From Paenibacillus sedimenti (GTDB taxonomy: Bacteria; Bacillota; Bacilli; Paenibacillales; NBRC-103111), in NCBI RefSeq assembly GCF_014534655.1, contig NZ_JACVVD010000002.1, positions 800,313-864,312 of the forward strand: a stretch of DNA of 64,000 nt, in the 5' to 3' direction. Both the position numbers and the translations under genes were made by a program. The first letter of the stretch is position 1, and every line of letters starts with the position of its first letter. The notes under the pieces are model-generated. The model was not told where the DNA came from, did no database searches, and worked only from the letters and a program-made list of their open reading frames with translations. Shown here piece by piece: positions 35,491 through 45,115 of the stretch.

Positions 35491-36579
35491 ATGGGAAATC
35501 GGGCCTACAATTTTAATGCAGGGCCTGCGGCGCTTCCGCTTGAAGTGCTGCAAAAAGCGCAGGAAGAGATTGTCGAATTCAAAGGAATCGGCATGTCGAT
35601 TATGGAAATCTCTCACCGCAGCGCGGAATATGAGCAAGTACATAACGAAACGCAACAATTGCTGAAGCAAATTTTCGGTATCCCTGACGGTTATCAAGTT
35701 CAGTTTCTGCAAGGCGGAGCCAGCACGCAATTCGCGATGATTCCTATGAACTTCCTGAAACAGGGCAAGGTTGGCAGTTACGTACTTACCGGCGCGTGGG
35801 CGGAAAAAGCGGTGCAGGAAGCCGGTTTATTTGGCGAAGTGGCGATCGCGGCAAGCTCCAAAGAACAAAAATTCATGAAAATCCCGGAACTGAGTGAAAT
35901 CAACATTCACCCGGATTCCGCATATCTTCATGTGACATCCAATGAGACGATCGAAGGCGCGCAGTTCCAAAGTTACCCTGACACTGGCAGCGTTCCGCTG
36001 ATTGCCGACATGTCCAGCGACATTTTGAGCCGTCCGGTCGACGTGTCGAAGTTTAGCATGATCTATGCCGGGGCACAGAAGAACCTGGGTCCTTCCGGTG
36101 TGACTGTCGTTATTTTGAAAGAGGACATGCTGCAAGATTTGCCTAAAACAATTCCTACTATGCTGCGTTATGAAATTCACGGCAAAAACAACTCTCTGTA
36201 CAATACGCCTCCTGTATATTCCATTTACATGGTGAACCTTGTTTTGAAGTGGATCCAAGAACAAGGCGGACTTGCCGTTGTGGAAAAAAACAATCTTGAG
36301 AAATCAGGCTTGATCTATAACGCAATCGATCAAAGCGGCGGTTTCTACCGTGGCCCTGTTGATAAAGGCAGCCGTTCGACGATGAACATCACGTTCCGTT
36401 TGGCGGATGAAGAGCTGGAGAAGAAGTTCATCAAGGAAACCGAGCAAAACGGTTTTGTTGGTTTGAAAGGACACCGCAGCGTCGGCGGACTGAGAGCTTC
36501 CACCTACAATGCAGTTCCTTACGCATCTTGTAAAGCGCTCGCTGATTTTATGAACGATTTCCAAAAACGTAACGGGTAA
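35491..36579 (+). CDS. serC: Phosphoserine aminotransferase
   Basis: This PLP enzyme makes phosphoserine from phosphohydroxypyruvate in serine synthesis. The 362-residue product starts at the ATG at 35491 (AAAGGTG site); the longer frame from 35365 would start inside the repeat. It has the family N-terminus YNFNAGPAALPLEVL, the PLP lysine in YAGAQKNLGPSG (about 197) and the C-terminal GHRSVGGLRASTYNAVP. It is monocistronic, with repeat copy A immediately upstream and a terminator downstream. Confidence 0.95.
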   Translation: MGNRAYNFNAGPAALPLEVLQKAQEEIVEFKGIGMSIMEISHRSAEYEQVHNETQQLLKQIFGIPDGYQVQFLQGGASTQFAMIPMNFLKQGKVGSYVLTGAWAEKAVQEAGLFGEVAIAASSKEQKFMKIPELSEINIHPDSAYLHVTSNETIEGAQFQSYPDTGSVPLIADMSSDILSRPVDVSKFSMIYAGAQKNLGPSGVTVVILKEDMLQDLPKTIPTMLRYEIHGKNNSLYNTPPVYSIYMVNLVLKWIQEQGGLAVVEKNNLEKSGLIYNAIDQSGGFYRGPVDKGSRSTMNITFRLADEELEKKFIKETEQNGFVGLKGHRSVGGLRASTYNAVPYASCKALADFMNDFQKRNG

Positions 36580-36612
36580 ACAAAGCACATGGCGATGATC
36601 CATCGCCCCTGC

Positions 36613-36656
36613 AGCTATTCACGACGCCCTCAAGCGGCCGTGAATAGCTTTTTTGT
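36613..36656 (+). terminator. Terminator of serC
   Basis: AGCTATTCACG and CGTGAATAGCT arms with a GC-rich top, then TTTTTTG. Confidence 0.9.
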
Positions 36657-37366
36657 TGTTTAGGAAGTTATCTGCCTGCCTTGCTTCAACATCGTCCATT
36701 GTTCGTAAATTAACGACTTTGGTGACGTAAAAAGTAAGGGACTAATGCGAAGGATTAGAATAGAGAACAAAATACCATATTTTACGTACAAGGTGCGTTA
36801 TTTAAAGAACTATGTTCGATTGAGGTGTATTTTAACAATTTATCCAGTAATTAACGTATGACTGTACGCTAATAGCGACCTGTGTTCTTTGTTTTTGCCT
36901 GCCTTCAATTTACCATGCACTCCAGCCTCACTGTTCTCTCTGAACTAATCTCTTCTGCCATCCCACCAGCCTCACTGTCCTCTCAGATCCATCCTCTTCA
37001 GCATTAACCCTCTATCTCTTGCTCTCAACTATTTCTCTTCTGCCCTCATTCGCTGTGCCCCCATTCAATTATCTCCGGATCTTTTGTTCTTTAGCTTCCC
37101 ATGGAGGAAAAATGGACACGATCACATGTTAGGAAAATTGGATAAAAATAGCGTGAATGTAAGCTTGTTTTCTTGACATCATTAATGATAAAATCAGCAG
37201 TCCAAGCATTAATTTTGTGAGATTTATCACAGAACTCCTGTACATTTGCAACATTCGACAAAATCAGATTTTCACTCAAAAAAAATTCAAAATTTTTGAA
37301 GTGCTTTCATCCCGCGACCTTGCTGGGTTTCGGAGTTTTGGCATTCCGAATAGACCTTTTTCCTCA
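36657..37366. other. Long non-coding region with a pyrimidine-rich tract
   Basis: About 700 bases with no credible gene. The stretch from about 36890 to 37080 is strongly C/T-rich on the given strand (purine-rich on the other) and contains an imperfect tandem duplication around CAGCCTCACTGT(T/C)CTCTC (36923 and 36968). A 62-codon reverse frame at 37091-37279 overlaps AT-rich DNA with no ribosome site and is not supported. Confidence 0.6.
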
Positions 37367-37420
37367 TTGACAAACACTATATCTTGATATAAATTTGAAA
37401 CTATCAACTACATATCGTTA
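37367..37420 (+). promoter_or_regulatory. nrd promoter with tandem NrdR boxes
   Basis: Two 16-base boxes, ACACTATATCTTGATA (37374-37389) and CAACTACATATCGTTA (37405-37420), are offset by 31 bases. Both keep the C, A, AT, T and G positions of the NrdR pattern aCaCwAtATaTwGtgt. A TTGACA -35 is at 37367-37372 with an AT-rich -10 near 37388-37395, so box 1 lies within the promoter, as expected for repression. Confidence 0.7.
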
Positions 37421-37423
37421 TGA

Positions 37424-37605
37424 AAAGGTGTTATCACGTTTCATAGAATCGTGGTGACCTAACAGGGAAGTACGGTGCAAAGCCGGCGCGGTCCCGCCAC
37501 TGTAAGGAGGAGCTAGTGTTCGAAAAACCACTGGTTTTGTCGAAATGACAGACTGGGAAGGCGAATACACAGCTAAGAATCCGAGCCAGGAGACCTGCCT
37601 TTTCT
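37424..37605 (+). promoter_or_regulatory. Adenosylcobalamin (B12) riboswitch
   Basis: Conserved blocks are present in order: AACAGGGAAGTACGGTG, GCCGGCGCGGTCCCGCCACTG, and AATCCGAGCCAGGAGACCTG (the B12 box region). A further hairpin follows at about 37609-37640 (GACAC..CC with GGTGTC). It lies about 200 bases before nrdI. Known logic: high coenzyme B12 shuts off B12-independent genes. Confidence 0.93.
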
Positions 37606-37811
37606 AGTGACACACCCCTACGGTAGATAGGAAGGTGTCTGATTCCCACTTGCGCGACAAGCGTTTATTTTCGCATGTCTTTCTGTGGCGTATTCGGCCC
37701 TTTTTCACTCCGAGTGCGTCCTTTTTATTTGCGTATGTCATAGATGTTTACATAAGAGTTTCATAATGATTGAACGTTTAGATAGAGTTGCTACGAAGGA
37801 GACGAATCCCT

Positions 37812-38171
37812 ATGCTGATTGCTTACGATTCAAAGACGGGTAATGTTCGCAGATTTATCGCCAAACTGCAAATGCCGGCGGTTCAAATTGAGGACGCTAT
37901 GAAGATGGACGAGCCTTTTGTGCTTGTGACGTATACAACCGGGTTTGGTCAAATTCCACCGAAGGTTGCTTCCTTCCTAGAAGAAAATCACCCGAATCTG
38001 ATCGGCGTAGCAGCCAGCGGCAATCGTAATTGGGGAGACGGCTTTGCGAAGAGTGCAGATACCATCTCAGCTTTATACGATGTACCTGTGTTAACGAAAT
38101 TCGAATTATCCGGAACCAAACATGACGTAGAACGCTTTGTACAGGGGGTAAATGCAATTGCGGCACATTGA
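37812..38171 (+). CDS. nrdI: NrdI-type flavodoxin of class Ib ribonucleotide reductase
   Basis: NrdI supplies the oxidant that builds the Mn-tyrosyl cofactor of NrdF. The 119-residue product starts at the ATG at 37812 (GAAGGAG site). It has the FMN loop YDSKTGNVRRF, the TYTTGFGQIPPKVASFL segment and the family-typical GVAASGNRNWGDGFAKSAD. It overlaps nrdE by 20 bases. Expression is under the upstream NrdR boxes and B12 riboswitch. Confidence 0.92.
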   Translation: MLIAYDSKTGNVRRFIAKLQMPAVQIEDAMKMDEPFVLVTYTTGFGQIPPKVASFLEENHPNLIGVAASGNRNWGDGFAKSADTISALYDVPVLTKFELSGTKHDVERFVQGVNAIAAH

Positions 38172-40242
38172 GCTTAATAACTTATTAATGCAACGCGGAG
38201 CGGACGGATTTTTCCAATTGGAGAAAGATAAGGAAGCCGTTCAAGTGTTTATGGAGGAAGTTCATCGCAACAGTCTCACATTCCCGGACACCTCTTCCAA
38301 AGTACGTTATATGATCGATAATAACTACTACGAGGATGTTTATAAGAAATACACCGAATCGGAAGTAGAAGAAATCTACAGAGTGACTCATGAATCTGCG
38401 TTCGAATTCGCCTCATACATGGCGGCTTCGAAATTTTATACAGACTATGCTTTGCGAAGCGACGATAAGTCGCTGTATCTGGAGCATTATCCGGATCGGG
38501 TCGCAATTGTCGCGTTGTACTTGGGACGCGGTGATGTACATACAGCTCGTGCACTTGCAGTATCGATGATGGAACAACGCCTGCAGCCGGCGACGCCGAC
38601 TTTCTTGAATGCCGGTAAGAGCCGCCGCGGCGAAATGGTGTCCTGCTTCCTACTGGAGATGGACGACTCGCTGAACTCGATCAACTATGTGCTCGCGACT
38701 TGCATGCAGCTCTCTAAGATCGGCGGCGGCGTAGCGGTCAATCTTTCCAAGCTTCGCGGTCGCGGAGAATCCATCAAAGGCGTCGAACATGCGGCGAAGG
38801 GGATTATGCCGGTACTCAAGTTGATGGAGGATGCGTTCTCATATGCCGATCAAATGGGTCAGCGTAAAGGCTCCGGAGCAGCGTATTATAATATTTTCGG
38901 CTGGGACGTTATGGAGTTCCTGGACAGCAAAAAAATCAATGCCGACGAGAAGTCCCGTCTGAAGACGTTGTCGATCGGTCTTATCGTACCGAACAAGTTC
39001 TATAAGCTTGCTGAAGAAAACCAACCGCTCCATGTTTTTGCGCCATATACGGTGTATCAAGCTTACGGCAAGCACATGGATGACATGGATTTAGATGAGA
39101 TGTACGATGAATTGCTGGCTAATCCGCGTGTCAAAAAGAAAGTCGTCATGAGCGCGCGCGACATGCTGGTCAAAATTGCGACAACACAGCTGGAATCCGG
39201 CTATCCCTATATGATGAACCGATCGAATGCGAACAAGGACCATGCTTTGAAAGAGATCGGAACTATTAAAATGTCCAACCTGTGCACGGAGATTTTCCAG
39301 CTGCAGGAGACTTCGGAAATCAATGATTACGGACAGGAGGATCTGATTCTCCGTGACATTAGCTGTAATCTTGCATCTATGAATATTGCGAATGTGATGG
39401 ATCGCAAAAAGCTGCGTGAAACGGTACATGAAGGCATGATCGCGCTAACAGCGGTAAGTGACATGACAACCGTTGCGAACGCGCCAGGCGTGGCTAAAGC
39501 GAATCGCGAACTGCATTCAGTCGGGTTAGGTGTAATGAACCTGCATGGCTACCTATCCAAGAATAAGATTGCTTATGAAAGCGACGAGGCCAAAGATTTT
39601 GCCCGTACGTTCTTCATGGCAATGAATTATTATTCGATCGAACAAAGCAAGGAGATTGCCAAAGCGAAAGGTCAAACGTTTGATGGCTTCGAGCTTTCGG
39701 AGTATGCGAATGGCGCGTATTTCAATAAGTATTTGAATACGGATTATCAGCCGGTTACCGATAAGGTGAAAGAGCTGTTTGAAGGCATGCACATCCCAAC
39801 GCAAAACGACTGGCATGCCTTGAAGGAAGAGGTTCAGAAGCACGGTTTGTATCATGCTTACCGTTTGGCGATAGCTCCAACACAGAGTATTTCTTACATC
39901 CAAAACTCGACTTCCAGCGTCATGCCGATTGTGGAGCCGATCGAAACACGGACGTATGCGAACTCAACAACTTACTATCCGATGCCTTTCATGCAGCGTG
40001 ATAATTTCTTTTACTATAAATCAGCGTACCAAATGGACCAGTTCAAGATCCTCGATCTCATCGCAGAAATTCAAGCGCACGTGGATCAAGGCATCTCAAC
40101 GATTCTCCACGTCAATAGTGACGTAACGACTAGACAGCTTGCCAGGTATTACCTGTATGCAGCACATAAAGGACTTAAATCGCTCTACTACACGCGAACC
40201 AATCAGCTCTCCGTAGAGGAATGCGTCAGCTGCGCGGTGTAA
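38152..40242 (+). CDS. nrdE: Ribonucleoside-diphosphate reductase class Ib, alpha subunit
   Basis: This catalytic subunit reduces ribonucleotides for DNA synthesis. The 696-residue length is typical of NrdE and lacks the N-terminal ATP-cone of class Ia NrdA. Seen: the active-site Cys in MVSCFLLEMDDSLNSI, the glycine-rich KIGGGVAVNLSKLRGRG, the radical-site Cys in SNLCTEIFQLQ, a Tyr pair in SLYYTRTN and the C-terminal redox pair CVSCAV. No intein. It begins within the last 20 bases of nrdI; nrdF follows after 22 bases. Confidence 0.96.
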   Translation: MQLRHIELNNLLMQRGADGFFQLEKDKEAVQVFMEEVHRNSLTFPDTSSKVRYMIDNNYYEDVYKKYTESEVEEIYRVTHESAFEFASYMAASKFYTDYALRSDDKSLYLEHYPDRVAIVALYLGRGDVHTARALAVSMMEQRLQPATPTFLNAGKSRRGEMVSCFLLEMDDSLNSINYVLATCMQLSKIGGGVAVNLSKLRGRGESIKGVEHAAKGIMPVLKLMEDAFSYADQMGQRKGSGAAYYNIFGWDVMEFLDSKKINADEKSRLKTLSIGLIVPNKFYKLAEENQPLHVFAPYTVYQAYGKHMDDMDLDEMYDELLANPRVKKKVVMSARDMLVKIATTQLESGYPYMMNRSNANKDHALKEIGTIKMSNLCTEIFQLQETSEINDYGQEDLILRDISCNLASMNIANVMDRKKLRETVHEGMIALTAVSDMTTVANAPGVAKANRELHSVGLGVMNLHGYLSKNKIAYESDEAKDFARTFFMAMNYYSIEQSKEIAKAKGQTFDGFELSEYANGAYFNKYLNTDYQPVTDKVKELFEGMHIPTQNDWHALKEEVQKHGLYHAYRLAIAPTQSISYIQNSTSSVMPIVEPIETRTYANSTTYYPMPFMQRDNFFYYKSAYQMDQFKILDLIAEIQAHVDQGISTILHVNSDVTTRQLARYYLYAAHKGLKSLYYTRTNQLSVEECVSCAV

Positions 40243-40264
40243 TTCGGAAGGGGATTGAACATAG

Positions 40265-41251
40265 ATGAGCACAAGCACGATCGATAGCGCGGGCACGACT
40301 AAAAGGGCCGTCAACTGGAACCGGCCTGACGACGATTTCACGATTACATTTTGGAATCAAAACATTATGCAGTTCTGGACGGACGAGGAAATTCCGCTTT
40401 CTGATGATAAAATGTCCTGGATGACACTGAACGGCGCAGAACGCGATCTATATATGAAAGTGCTTGGCGGGCTTACGCTGCTCGATACGATGCAAGGCGG
40501 CGTCGGTATGCCGAAAATCCTGGAGCATGTGGATGGACTGCAGCGCAAAGCGGTGCTAAGCTTCATGGGGATGATGGAGCAAATCCATGCGAAGTCGTAC
40601 AGCAGCATTTTCACAACGCTGTCGACGACGGAGGAGATCAACGACATTTTCCTCTGGGTGGAGCGCAACCCGTATTTGCAGTTCAAAGCGAACACGATCT
40701 CCCGTTATTATGACAACATCGGTACGCGCAAAGAGCTATATCTTGCCATGGCGGCTTCCGTACTTCTTGAAAGCTATTTGTTCTACAGCGGCTTCTACTA
40801 TCCGCTTTATTTGGCCGGACAGGGGAAAATGACGAGCAGCGGCGAAATCATTGATTTGATTTTGCGGGATGAGAGCATTCACGGTTTGTACGTTGGCGTC
40901 TTGGCACAAGAAGTTTATGGCGAGCTTAGCGCCAAGGAACAAGACGAAGCTTATGAGACGCTATGCGCCTTGCTAAAGGAGCTTCATGCGAATGAAGAGA
41001 AATACACTGAGAGCTTATACGATTCCATTGGGTTAACGGAGGATGTCAAAGCATTCCTGCGTTACAATGCGAATAAAGCCTTCATGAACCTGGGGCTTGA
41101 GCCGATGTTCCCGGAAGAGGAAATCAACCCGATTGTCCTCAACGGACTCAGCACGAAAACCAAGCAGCACGACTTTTTCTCGAAAAAAGGCAATGGTTAT
41201 GTGCGCACGATTCACGTGGAGCCGCTGACCGATGATGACTTTACTTTTTAG
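40265..41251 (+). CDS. nrdF: Ribonucleoside-diphosphate reductase class Ib, beta subunit
   Basis: This radical-generating dimetal subunit has 328 residues. Metal ligands and their helices are visible ([54 protein letters not shown]). The stable Tyr is in the expected zone. The C-terminal tail [11 protein letters not shown] fits binding to NrdE. It is last in the nrdIEF operon and followed by a terminator at 41292. Confidence 0.96.
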   Translation: MSTSTIDSAGTTKRAVNWNRPDDDFTITFWNQNIMQFWTDEEIPLSDDKMSWMTLNGAERDLYMKVLGGLTLLDTMQGGVGMPKILEHVDGLQRKAVLSFMGMMEQIHAKSYSSIFTTLSTTEEINDIFLWVERNPYLQFKANTISRYYDNIGTRKELYLAMAASVLLESYLFYSGFYYPLYLAGQGKMTSSGEIIDLILRDESIHGLYVGVLAQEVYGELSAKEQDEAYETLCALLKELHANEEKYTESLYDSIGLTEDVKAFLRYNANKAFMNLGLEPMFPEEEINPIVLNGLSTKTKQHDFFSKKGNGYVRTIHVEPLTDDDFTF

Positions 41252-41291
41252 AGAGCGTAACATCAAATGAATGAAAAAATGCAGCTTGAAT

Positions 41292-41337
41292 AAGAATGAA
41301 CCGCTCATACCGGCATGGTTTGAGCGGTTCATTCTTT
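41292..41337. terminator. Terminator between nrdF and the convergent permease gene
   Basis: Perfect arms AAGAATGAACCGCTCA and TGAGCGGTTCATTCTT, then TT. Confidence 0.85.
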
Positions 41338-41394
41338 GTATGTACTCATTGTTACTTTGTGGCAGCGTCGATGTTTTCACCAAAAAGAGACTGT

Positions 41395-42441
41395 TTATTC
41401 CAGCTTTATCTGTATCTTTAATAGATCTGCATTTCTCATCGCCTGAAAAACAATAACGACTAGTGGTCCCAAAAACAGGCCGACCACGCCGATCAATTGA
41501 AATCCTATATATAAACTGACGAGTGCCGAAATGGAACCGATGCCTACAGAGTGGCCGAGCACCTTCGGTTCCACGATGCGACGAATGACGGTAATAACGA
41601 AAAATACCGTCACAAGCCCAATGCCTAAATAAGGATGGCCCGTCGAAAAATTGTAGACAGCCCATGGCACCAAAACTGAACCGGCACCAAGTATGGGGAG
41701 GATATCAACGATAACAACGAGCAAAGAAATCGCCAGCGGATACTTCACTTGAAGGATCATCAGACCAATCAAAGTGAGGATATACGTCATAAAACTTAAT
41801 ATCAATTGCGCTTTTATGAAACCCAAAACGGAGCGGTGCAGGCTGTTAAGAATATGCTCCATTCTGTGCCTGGACGTTTTTTCAAAAAGAGCAAGCAAAG
41901 AGCTTTTTAAACGAGGCAATTGATAGCTGAACAAATAAAGTGCCACCAGAAATACTATAAAATAAATAAACAAATTCGGGATCATTTTGATAACTCCGAG
42001 AAAAACGCCTGAGACGGCAGAGATACCCGATCTGGCAGCTTCTACAAAGCTGGACGTCAATTTGCTTAATCCGGTTTGCAACTGTTCCGCCATTTCCGGA
42101 GGAAGGGTTTCATAAAACAGTTCCGTTCGAGTGATTGTGTTGTTGATATACAGGTTCAACTCATTGATATAATCCGGGATGTTCCCCCAATACTCACGCA
42201 ACTGTGCAGACACCTGGACGCCAAGAAAAACAAATCCTCCCAGCATGATCAGAAGAAAAGCTGTACAGGTAACAGTTGCAGCAGCTAAACGATTCAGACG
42301 GGCATATTTCATGATCAAATCATTGATTGGTTCTAAAAGTATGGCGGCAAGCAAAGCAAGTAAAAAAGGAGAGCCTATCGTAAATAATGCGAAAAGCAAA
42401 ACCAAACAAACGAAAAAAAATACAATAGATTTCATGGCCAT
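41395..42441 (-). CDS. AI-2E family (PerM-type) membrane permease
   Basis: The 348-residue protein has two N-terminal hydrophobic blocks (FFFVCLVLLFALFTIGSPF, TVTCTAFLLIMLGGFVFL), a soluble amphipathic stretch (YWGNIPDYINELNLYINN), then five or so further helices, including IDILPILGAGSVLVPWAV-type PILG sequence and VVGLFLGPLVVIVFQAM. This layout is the AI-2E/PerM family. Known members range from exporters to Na+/H+-linked transporters, so the substrate is open. It is monocistronic. Confidence 0.86.
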   Translation of the reverse strand: MAMKSIVFFFVCLVLLFALFTIGSPFLLALLAAILLEPINDLIMKYARLNRLAAATVTCTAFLLIMLGGFVFLGVQVSAQLREYWGNIPDYINELNLYINNTITRTELFYETLPPEMAEQLQTGLSKLTSSFVEAARSGISAVSGVFLGVIKMIPNLFIYFIVFLVALYLFSYQLPRLKSSLLALFEKTSRHRMEHILNSLHRSVLGFIKAQLILSFMTYILTLIGLMILQVKYPLAISLLVVIVDILPILGAGSVLVPWAVYNFSTGHPYLGIGLVTVFFVITVIRRIVEPKVLGHSVGIGSISALVSLYIGFQLIGVVGLFLGPLVVIVFQAMRNADLLKIQIKLE

Positions 42442-42785
42442 GACGTCCCTCTTTCGTATTAGCTATACAGATGAAACGAGTGTGAACAAAGCAATCCAAT
42501 TCAGGAATAGAATTTGCTTCCGTTGTTGTCCTGGACGGGCCAGCCAATCGTCAAAAGCAAATGCGGTGGCAATAAAGAGTAAGCCGCTGAAAGTAAGTTA
42601 ATAATCATTCTAAGCCACTGTCAAAAGAATATTTTATATGAACATTCATAAAAAAAGTTCTTACGAACCTATACTACATTAATTAAACCTGTCTGCAAAG
42701 TTTATTTTTATCCGTAATGGTCGAAATAACGCGAATTATCGTCGTGCAAACCGTCTAGAAAGACAATTCTTTTTTTTCGCGCCCT

Positions 42786-42814
42786 TTGACATTCTTATAG
42801 TAAAGTCTTATGAT
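42786..42814 (+). promoter_or_regulatory. Promoter of the DUF1836 gene
   Basis: TTGACA at 42786-42791 and TATGAT at 42809-42814 with a 17-base spacer. The remainder of the gap after 42441 is AT-rich and otherwise featureless. Confidence 0.72.
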
Positions 42815-42854
42815 TGGTTCAATTGAGCTTATAATTGGAACGGGAGGTTCGCCT

Positions 42855-43631
42855 ATGGAGACGTTTTACTTAACAAGAAAACAAATGGGCGCCTTGCTTT
42901 TGTCATTAAGAGGGATTACGGATAAAACACCGCTCGCTACTTTGCAGGAAGCGTGGGTGAAATCGCATAAAACGGATATCGAACACGGCAAATCGCTTGG
43001 GGCATTTATCTCCACGTCGTTGCCGCCTGTTTTTGAGAAAATCATCAAGATGAAACAAACCAATCAAGGATTTTCTCTTACGGATATTGTTTCCTTGGGG
43101 AGTCAAATCGAATACACTCATTTTTCAATCACTTCCGTACAAAATTGGGTCAAGAGGGACTTTAAAGACTTGATCGGACCGCCAAGAATAGGCAAGAAGT
43201 ATTCGATAGATCAGACGGCCATTTTGTTCATCATTGATGATTTGAAGGCCACTCTTGACTTCGAGTCGATCCGGAAGCTGTTGACGCTCGTTTTCAACGA
43301 CCCGCAAGACGTTGCTGATGATTGGATCAGCCCGCTTAAATTGTATAAGGCGTATTCTTCGATTTTCGAAGAACTTGACCAAAACAACGACCAAGTGCTC
43401 GACCTCTCCGGTCACGATAGCGGAATACGAAATCATGATCATATGTTAGAGAATTTGATCAAGCAAAGAGTAGACGAATATGCCGGCACGCTGGAAGGGT
43501 TGAATGACGAGCAGAAGGAGGCTGTAAGCAATACCATTTTCATTGCGATGGTTTCGGTGCAAACGTCGTATTTTCAGTCTTTGGCGAAACGATTTTTAAA
43601 TGCTACCTTATTTTTGCAAAGATTAAGTTAG
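42855..43631 (+). CDS. DUF1836 domain protein
   Basis: The 258-residue soluble protein starts at the ATG at 42855 (GGGAGG site). Its central part (FSLTDIVSLGSQIEYTHFSI, then QNWVKRDFKDLIGPPRIGKKY and SIDQTAILFIIDDLKATLDF) resembles a MerR-like helical domain and matches DUF1836. The C-terminal segment is helical. The family is common in Firmicutes with no defined role; DNA binding is an inference from the winged-helix look. It is monocistronic with its own promoter and terminator. Confidence 0.8.
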   Translation: METFYLTRKQMGALLLSLRGITDKTPLATLQEAWVKSHKTDIEHGKSLGAFISTSLPPVFEKIIKMKQTNQGFSLTDIVSLGSQIEYTHFSITSVQNWVKRDFKDLIGPPRIGKKYSIDQTAILFIIDDLKATLDFESIRKLLTLVFNDPQDVADDWISPLKLYKAYSSIFEELDQNNDQVLDLSGHDSGIRNHDHMLENLIKQRVDEYAGTLEGLNDEQKEAVSNTIFIAMVSVQTSYFQSLAKRFLNATLFLQRLS

Positions 43632-43644
43632 AGATGTAATCAAT

Positions 43645-43676
43645 AAAAAATGGGTGCCTATCGGCACCCATTTTTA
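43645..43676. terminator. Terminator after the DUF1836 gene
   Basis: AAAAAATGGGTGCC and GGCACCCATTTTT arms; symmetrical, so usable on both strands. Confidence 0.85.
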
Positions 43677-43720
43677 TCGATAAAGTAGGAGTAAGCGGTT
43701 GATGATGACTTTAAATAAGA

Positions 43721-43788
43721 GGTTAAAAAGTTCGCTTTCAGAACCGATCATCATGATTAACTTCGTTATCAAAGTGAACTTTTAAACC
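43721..43788. repeat. MITE-like repeat, copy C (68 bp, internally deleted)
   Basis: It consists almost only of the two ends of the family: GGTTAAAAAGTTCGCTTTCA on the left and, inverted, GGTTTAAAAGTTCACTTTGA on the right, with the subterminal segment GATTAACTTCGTTAT also found in copies A and B. It is a 24-base inverted repeat with about five mismatches. It lies just downstream of the response regulator gene and may act as its terminator stem. Confidence 0.75.
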
Positions 43789-43793
43789 TTCCG

Positions 43794-44507
43794 CTAGGCG
43801 AGTGATTCTTTGACGGCTGGTTCTGTTAGCTTGTAGCCAACATTCCTGATGGTCATAATATATTCGGGGTTACGCGCATTGTTCTCAATTTTGTCGCGCA
43901 AGTGAGAAATGTGCACATCGACGATACGCGTATCGCCAAGGAAATGATAATCCCATACGCCGTGCAGCAGCTGTTGGCGGCTTAGCACTTTACCGCGATG
44001 TTTGCAGAGGAAGAGCAGCAGTTCAAATTCCTTCGGTGTCAGCTCGATAGGCGAGCCGCCCACCATAACTTCGCGCTGATCCGCTTTGATGGAGATTTGG
44101 CCAATGTTAATGGGGGCATTCTCCGTTGTAGACGGCAGCGTCTGGATGCGTCGCATAATCGCTTGAATACGTGAAATGAGCTCCTGCGGGCTAAACGGCT
44201 TCGTCATGTAATCATCGGCTCCGTTATCGAGTCCGGCGATTTTATCGGTAAGATCCTGCATAGCTGTAAGCATAATAATCGGTACAAGGTTATTCTGGGC
44301 TCTTAACTTGCGGCAAACTTGAAATCCGTCCATTTTAGGCAGCATCAAATCGAGAACAATCAGGTCGGGACGGAAGGACTGGATTGCATCGAATACGGCT
44401 TCTCCATCAAAAACGCATTGCACCTCGAAGCCTACAAGCTTCAAGTTAAATTCTATGAGCATGGAAATTGAAGGTTCGTCATCCACGACTAATATTTTCT
44501 TTTTCAT
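43794..44507 (-). CDS. OmpR/PhoB-family response regulator (orphan)
   Basis: The 237-residue regulator has a receiver with ILVVDDEPSISMLIEF and the acceptor Asp in PDLIVLDLMLPKMDG, then MLTAMQD and MTKPFSPQEL. The C-terminal winged helix includes ELTPKEFELLLFLCKHRGKV and IMTIRNVGYKLTEP. It looks PhoP/WalR-like. No histidine kinase gene is adjacent, so its partner is elsewhere. Repeat copy C lies six bases beyond its stop codon. Confidence 0.92.
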   Translation of the reverse strand: MKKKILVVDDEPSISMLIEFNLKLVGFEVQCVFDGEAVFDAIQSFRPDLIVLDLMLPKMDGFQVCRKLRAQNNLVPIIMLTAMQDLTDKIAGLDNGADDYMTKPFSPQELISRIQAIMRRIQTLPSTTENAPINIGQISIKADQREVMVGGSPIELTPKEFELLLFLCKHRGKVLSRQQLLHGVWDYHFLGDTRIVDVHISHLRDKIENNARNPEYIMTIRNVGYKLTEPAVKESLA

Positions 44508-44650
44508 CGATGATTTGGCTCCTTTATCGAATGATAAGTCTATTATGTCAAGACTCTATCATCGACATATTAAGATAAAGTTAACGCAGTGTAAAATTGA
44601 TTTCCAGGTTGTCTTATAATAGGATAGAGTGTGAGGTGAAGACATAAGCG

Positions 44651-45115
44651 ATGGCTTTTCATATTGTACTAGTAGAACCTGAAATTCCAGCCAACACAGG
44701 CAATATATCCCGCACGTGCGCAGCAACGGGCACGTATCTGCATCTGGTTAGACCGCTTGGCTTTCAAACGGACGACAAGACGCTGAAACGCGCCGGACTG
44801 GATTACTGGCACTCCGTCAAGCTGGAGTATCATGATTCCTTTGATGAAGTGCTTCAAGCGTATGCGGGGCATCGGTTTTTCTTTGCGACGACCAAGGCGA
44901 AGAAATGCTATACGGACTTTACATTTCAAGACGGCGATTTCCTGGTATTCGGTAAAGAAACGAAGGGGCTTCCCGAGGAGTTGTTGAGACGGCATCCGGA
45001 GACGCTGCTGAGACTGCCGATGTCTGGTGCGGTTAGATCGTTAAATTTATCAAATTCCGTTGCCATTATGCTGTATGAAGGCTTGCGGCAGACCGGATTT
45101 AAGGGACTTACTTGA
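44651..45115 (+). CDS. trmL: tRNA (cytidine/uridine-34-2'-O)-methyltransferase
   Basis: This SPOUT-fold enzyme methylates the wobble ribose of certain leucine tRNAs. The 154-residue product has the family motifs EPEIPANTGNISRTCAATG (motif 1), FGKETKGLPEELL (motif 2) and RLPMSGAVRSLNLSNSVAIM (motif 3, the SAM knot). The length matches TrmL/CspR. The stop codon region overlaps a possible small ORF (TTGA at 45112). Confidence 0.94.
   Translation: MAFHIVLVEPEIPANTGNISRTCAATGTYLHLVRPLGFQTDDKTLKRAGLDYWHSVKLEYHDSFDEVLQAYAGHRFFFATTKAKKCYTDFTFQDGDFLVFGKETKGLPEELLRRHPETLLRLPMSGAVRSLNLSNSVAIMLYEGLRQTGFKGLT

Noticed and set aside
37434..37649. 71-codon reverse frame upstream of nrdI.
   Set aside because: It is antisense to the B12 riboswitch and has no ribosome site.
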